In this document: piece after piece, positions 5,541 through 7,934 of the stretch
Layout: each line of letters starts with the position of its first letter
Numbering within the stretch: position 1 is the stretch's first letter
Assembly: GCA_900544405.1 (NCBI GenBank)
Contig: UQVA01000044.1
Location: forward strand, 1-7,934
Origin: an uncultured Eubacteriales bacterium
GTDB taxonomy: Bacteria > Bacillota > Clostridia > Oscillospirales > Oscillospiraceae
Direction: 5' to 3'
DNA length: 7,934 nt
Translations under genes and position numbers: made by a program
Notes under the pieces: generated by a model
The model's database searches: none
The model's input: the letters and a program-made list of their open reading frames with translations, nothing else
Told to the model about the DNA's origin: nothing

Positions 5541-7442
5541 TTAGATGCCCAGAGCGGCACGCTTCTGCTCGATGCGCTCGATCATCATGTCGCCCAGCTT
5601 GTCGATATCCAGCTCTACGGTGTAGTTGGCCTCGACCCAATCCTTCACGCCGTGCTCGCCGGTCAGCAGCTCGCAGACCTCGCTGGAGCCCTTCACATAG
5701 GGGTCAACGCCCAGGAAGGTGTCGATGCCGGTGGCCACAACGTAGTTGCCGATGGACACGGCCTTCTCGGACATCCATTCGGGAGCGCAGCCCACCACGG
5801 GCAGCTTGGAAATGGGCACGCCGGAATCCTTGGACAGCTCGGAAGCCAGCAGCATCATACGGGAAATATCCACGCAGGAGCCCATGTGCAGGACCGGAGG
5901 AATGCCCGCCAGCTCGCAGACACGCTTCAGACCGGCGCCGCAGTATTCCTTGGCCATATCCGGGTCCATCAGGCCCGCCTTGGCGGCAGCCTGGGCGGAG
6001 CAGCCGGACACGATGAGGATAATGTCGTTCTCCAGCAGCTTCTTCATCAGCTCAATGTGCGCGTAGTCCGGGCGCACCTTGGGGTTGTTGCAGCCGACCA
6101 TGGCCACAGCGCCCCGGAGGACGCCGGAGGTGATGCACTCCAGCAGGGGCTTGGTGGTGCCCATCTGGTCCACCTGGGTGTTGGCCACACCGTCCAGGAC
6201 CTTCACGATGGCCTCCAGGGAGTAGCCCACACGGGCCTTGGAGACCTGGTTGGGAATGTTCACCAGCTCGCTCTTCCGGTTCTTGAAGTTCTCCACAGCC
6301 ATTTTCACGATGGCCTTGGCATTCTCGGCAGCGGAATCGGCGGAGAACTGGATGAACTCGGAATCGGGCATCCGGCAGATGGGAGAGGTGGTGATGAACT
6401 TGGTGTGGAAGCACTTGGAAAGGGGTCCCAGAGCTGGGAAGATGCACTGTACGTCCACGACGATGGATTCGCAGGCGCCGGTCAGGACCACGTTCTCCTG
6501 GCTCAGGAAGTTACCGGCCATGGGGATGCCGTGGCGCATGGCCACTTCGTTGGCGGTGCAGCACACACCGGCCACATTGATGCCCTTGGCGCCCACGCTC
6601 TTGGCCAGGGCGATCATTTCGGGGTCATTGGCGTAGTAAACCACCATTTCGGACAGGCTGGGATCGTGACCGTGAACGATGATGTTCACCTGGTCCTTCT
6701 CCATAACGCCGATGTTGGCGGTGGTATCCACGGGCTTCGGGGTGCCGAACAGCACGTCGGAGAACTCGGTGCCGGCCATGGAGCCGCCCCAGCCGTCGGA
6801 CAGGCCGGAGCGCAGGGACTGACGGATCAGGGCCTCCGGCAGAGAGGAGTTGCCCATGTGGGTCATGTGCAGGGCGGTGGAGACTTCCCGGTCGATGGCC
6901 CGGGGCTCGATGCCGGCGTCATGCCACAGCTTCTGGGTGTGCTCGGGTGCCCGCTTCAGGAAGCGCTGGGTGCCGAAGGGCTTGCCGTACTCCAGCAGGG
7001 CCATCTCGGCAACTTCATGGGCCAGATCGTAAATATCCTTGCCCTCGGTCTCCACACCCCATTCCTTGGCGATGCGGATGAGCTTCTCCGGGTCCTTGAC
7101 CTGGTAAGCGCCGCCCTCTTTGCTCTCATACAGGGTGTGGCAGATCTCCCGGCCGTGGTCGGAGTGGGTAGCGGAGCCGCCCGCAACAAAGCGCAGGAAG
7201 TTCCGGCCCACGATGCCGTGGACATCGCAGCCGCAGATACCACGGGGGCTCTTGGGGGTGATCCGGCAGGGGCCCATGGAGCAGATCCGGCAGCAGGTAC
7301 CTGCCTCGCCGAAGCCGCAATGGGGGGTCTGGTTCTTGACCCGCTGCTGCCAGGAGTCAGCGCCCACCTTCTTGCCGTTTTCCAGCAGGGAGTTGGTGGC
7401 CGCTTCCATCTCTTCAACGGTGGTTAAACGATCCCAATTCAA
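5541..7442 (-). CDS. cooS: Anaerobic carbon monoxide dehydrogenase, catalytic subunit (CooS/AcsA)
   Basis: This enzyme interconverts CO2 and CO with ferredoxin-type electron partners and feeds CO to acetyl-CoA synthase. The 633 residues contain the D-cluster cysteines Cys42 and Cys50 shared across the dimer. The B-cluster cysteines are Cys51, Cys54, Cys59 and Cys70. The Ni-Fe-S C-cluster ligands are a His in VHGHD (257/259), Cys295, Cys333, Cys451, Cys481 and Cys523. Catalytic candidates His93 and Lys560 (EWMSEKAVSIG) are also present. Spacings within 295-333, 451-481 and 523-560 equal those I recall for Carboxydothermus CooS-II. Length is normal for the family. The start is a TTG at 7442 supported by a strong ribosome site. 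It is the first gene of the operon and, as partner of acsB, is the subunit often called AcsA. Confidence 0.97.
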   Translation of the reverse strand: MNWDRLTTVEEMEAATNSLLENGKKVGADSWQQRVKNQTPHCGFGEAGTCCRICSMGPCRITPKSPRGICGCDVHGIVGRNFLRFVAGGSATHSDHGREICHTLYESKEGGAYQVKDPEKLIRIAKEWGVETEGKDIYDLAHEVAEMALLEYGKPFGTQRFLKRAPEHTQKLWHDAGIEPRAIDREVSTALHMTHMGNSSLPEALIRQSLRSGLSDGWGGSMAGTEFSDVLFGTPKPVDTTANIGVMEKDQVNIIVHGHDPSLSEMVVYYANDPEMIALAKSVGAKGINVAGVCCTANEVAMRHGIPMAGNFLSQENVVLTGACESIVVDVQCIFPALGPLSKCFHTKFITTSPICRMPDSEFIQFSADSAAENAKAIVKMAVENFKNRKSELVNIPNQVSKARVGYSLEAIVKVLDGVANTQVDQMGTTKPLLECITSGVLRGAVAMVGCNNPKVRPDYAHIELMKKLLENDIILIVSGCSAQAAAKAGLMDPDMAKEYCGAGLKRVCELAGIPPVLHMGSCVDISRMMLLASELSKDSGVPISKLPVVGCAPEWMSEKAVSIGNYVVATGIDTFLGVDPYVKGSSEVCELLTGEHGVKDWVEANYTVELDIDKLGDMMIERIEQKRAALGI

Positions 7443-7450
7443 AGTGTGTT

Positions 7451-7456
7451 CCTCCT
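7451..7456 (-). promoter_or_regulatory. Ribosome binding site fixing the TTG start of cooS
   Basis: A perfect AGGAGG lies 8 bases before TTG (7442-7440). No ATG is available in frame near it; the next in-frame methionine is residue 12. The rare start codon is therefore likely real. Confidence 0.82.
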
Positions 7457-7483
7457 AAGTAAGTAGTTCTGTGTGATACGGAA

Positions 7484-7529
7484 AAAGCGATAAAAGTATC
7501 CCCCCGACAGGGATATGGTATATCGCTTT
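7484..7529 (-). promoter_or_regulatory. Inverted repeat spanning the CODH operon transcription start and leader
   Basis: Read on the - strand, AAAGCGATA (7529-7521) is mirrored by TATCGCTTT (7492-7484), and inside these TATCCC pairs with GGGATA. The predicted transcription start (about 7524) lies within the first arm, so the outer repeat cannot fold fully in the RNA and more likely acts as a DNA operator. The inner stem could still form in the leader. A T-run (7486-7482) ends the second arm. Confidence 0.45.
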
Positions 7530-7530
7530 C

Positions 7531-7559
7531 ATTTTACCCATTTTTCGCCGAAAAGTCAA
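7531..7559 (-). promoter_or_regulatory. Sigma-70/SigA-type promoter of the cooS-cooC-acsB operon
   Basis: On the - strand TTGACT (7559-7554) is followed after exactly 17 bases by TAAAAT (7536-7531). The transcript would start near 7524, leaving a leader of about 80 bases before the TTG start. No other equally good promoter is visible upstream of cooS. Confidence 0.85.
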
Positions 7560-7583
7560 GCATGTTCGACCCGGTTTGTTATA

Positions 7584-7598
7584 CCATTTTCCAAATGG
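7584..7598. promoter_or_regulatory. Palindrome upstream of the CODH promoter, possible regulator site
   Basis: CCATTT (7584-7589) and AAATGG (7593-7598) are mirrored around 3 bases, with TTGT (7576-7579) and ACAA (7600-7603) outside them. Its centre is about 67 bases upstream of the expected transcription start, a usual position for an activator. No regulator family is recognised with confidence. Confidence 0.4.
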
Positions 7599-7664
7599 CA
7601 CAATATTCCGGAAGCATCCCCCGGCGGGGCACGGTAGGGGCTTTCGACGAAGTACCGTCTCTTG

Positions 7665-7726
7665 GCCCCCTCTCAGAGGGGGCTGTCACGCTGCAAAGCG
7701 TGACTGGGGGAGTGTGCTGCCCCCAG
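7665..7726 (+). repeat. Three adjoining hairpins; intergenic repeat unit, first copy
   Basis: Hairpin one pairs GCCCCCTC (7665-7672) with GAGGGGGC (7676-7683). Hairpin two pairs GTCACGCT (7685-7692) with AGCGTGAC (7697-7704) around GCAA, a GNRA-type tetraloop. Hairpin three pairs CTGGGGG (7704-7710) with CCCCCAG (7720-7726), sharing one base with hairpin two. The layout matches the unit at the window end, which lies in the opposite direction. Confidence 0.6.
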
Positions 7727-7752
7727 AAGTAACGAGTTGGTTGCTCAGAGTT

Positions 7753-7784
7753 AAGGCTCCCCTGTGTAGGGGGAGCCTTTTTTT
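7753..7784 (+). terminator. Rho-independent terminator on the + strand without an upstream + strand gene
   Basis: AAGGCTCCCC (7753-7762) pairs with GGGGAGCCTT (7770-7779), and a run of seven Ts (7778-7784) ends it. Its direction is away from the CODH operon, and no + strand gene precedes it in the window. It may belong to the repeat unit, or end a non-coding transcript. Confidence 0.65.
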
Positions 7785-7834
7785 GTCCCGTCAGCCCCTG
7801 CGGCGATTTTTCCGCTCAATAATAGCTGCCAAGC

Positions 7835-7855
7835 GGGCGGGGCATGCCGCCGCCC
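7835..7855. repeat. GC-rich near-perfect inverted repeat
   Basis: GGGCGG (7835-7840) and CCGCCC (7850-7855) flank the palindrome GGCATGCC (7841-7848) with one extra G. It lies between the two hairpin units and resembles common intergenic repeats; no function is evident. Confidence 0.4.
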
Positions 7856-7895
7856 CTACATTCATCGACGATACTGCCTACCGCCCCTCATCCGT

Positions 7896-7934
7896 CATGG
7901 CTTACGCCATGCCACCTTCCCCCAGGGGAAGGCT
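7896..7934 (-). repeat. Two-hairpin intergenic repeat unit, second copy, cut by the window end
   Basis: Read on the - strand, a CCTTCCCC/GGGGAAGG hairpin (7932-7915) is followed by CATGGC/GCCATG (7911-7896) around GTAA, another GNRA-type loop. Order, spacing and loop type match the copy at 7665-7704, although the stem sequences differ. The unit may continue beyond the window. Confidence 0.55.

Larger units (their letters stand above)
7605..7934. other. Gene-free intergenic stretch of GC-rich hairpin repeats
   Basis: No reading frame here looks like a gene. The stretch holds at least two multi-hairpin repeat units (7665-7726 and 7896-7934), a GC-rich inverted repeat (7835-7855) and a + strand terminator (7753-7784). 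The sequence style resembles dispersed intergenic repeats I recall from Oscillospirales genomes. Confidence 0.6.

Noticed and set aside
5652..7427. 591-codon open frame on the + strand opposite cooS
   Set aside because: Same codon-bias artefact; rich in H, G, L and V without motifs, no ribosome site, and the - strand holds all CODH metal ligands.
7577..7606. + strand promoter (TTGTTA ... CAATAT) for a non-coding RNA
   Set aside because: Spacing would be 19 bases and the -10 match is poor, so it cannot be supported.
7605..7934. CRISPR array
   Set aside because: The hairpin units are not regularly spaced identical repeats with unique spacers; they differ in sequence and direction.

Overview
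The window joins two kinds of DNA that meet tail to tail. The left third (1 to about 2500, + strand, moderate GC) is the end of an integrated mobilizable element of the kind common in gut Clostridia. It holds the C-terminal part of a MobV/Pre-type relaxase, a 63-residue accessory protein, and a 503-residue large serine recombinase with its own strong promoter. The right two thirds (about 2560-7600, - strand, clearly GC-richer) is a compact chromosomal operon for the carbonyl branch of the Wood-Ljungdahl pathway. It encodes carbon monoxide dehydrogenase (cooS/acsA), a CooC-type nickel-insertion ATPase (cooC), and acetyl-CoA synthase (acsB). The last 300 bases hold no gene, only GC-rich hairpin repeats.

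Host: an anaerobic, GC-rich Firmicute able to make or cleave acetyl-CoA from CO/CO2, most likely a gut Oscillospirales-type bacterium. The basis is the bacterial CODH/ACS type, the clostridial-type mobile genes and intergenic repeats that look, from memory, like those of Oscillospirales genomes. This assignment is inference.

Layout: 3-467 relaxase C-terminus; 471-524 a 17-codon remnant resembling the first residues of a second, TnpX-type recombinase; 538-729 small protein; 748-776 promoter; 790-817 leader hairpin covering the ribosome site; 824-2335 recombinase; 2330-2597 a gene-free junction full of inverted repeats, including a candidate element end and two stacked terminators; 2623-4755 acsB; 4767-5537 cooC; 5541-7442 cooS; 7531-7559 operon promoter; 7584-7598 palindrome; 7605-7934 hairpin repeats and a + strand terminator.

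How it works together: CooS reduces CO2 to CO at its Ni-Fe-S C-cluster. CooC uses ATP to load nickel. AcsB joins CO, a methyl group delivered by a corrinoid protein, and CoA at its A-cluster. The genes are 3 and 11 bases apart, so they should be co-transcribed and translationally coupled. The corrinoid protein and methyltransferase genes (acsC, acsD, acsE) are not in the window, and a strong terminator follows acsB. All key metal ligands of CooS and AcsB appear present. I found no clearly new system. The points most worth a second look are the recombinase leader hairpin, the remnant recombinase start, the 53-bp inverted repeat at the element edge, the inverted repeat across the CODH transcription start, and the paired hairpins with GNRA tetraloops.
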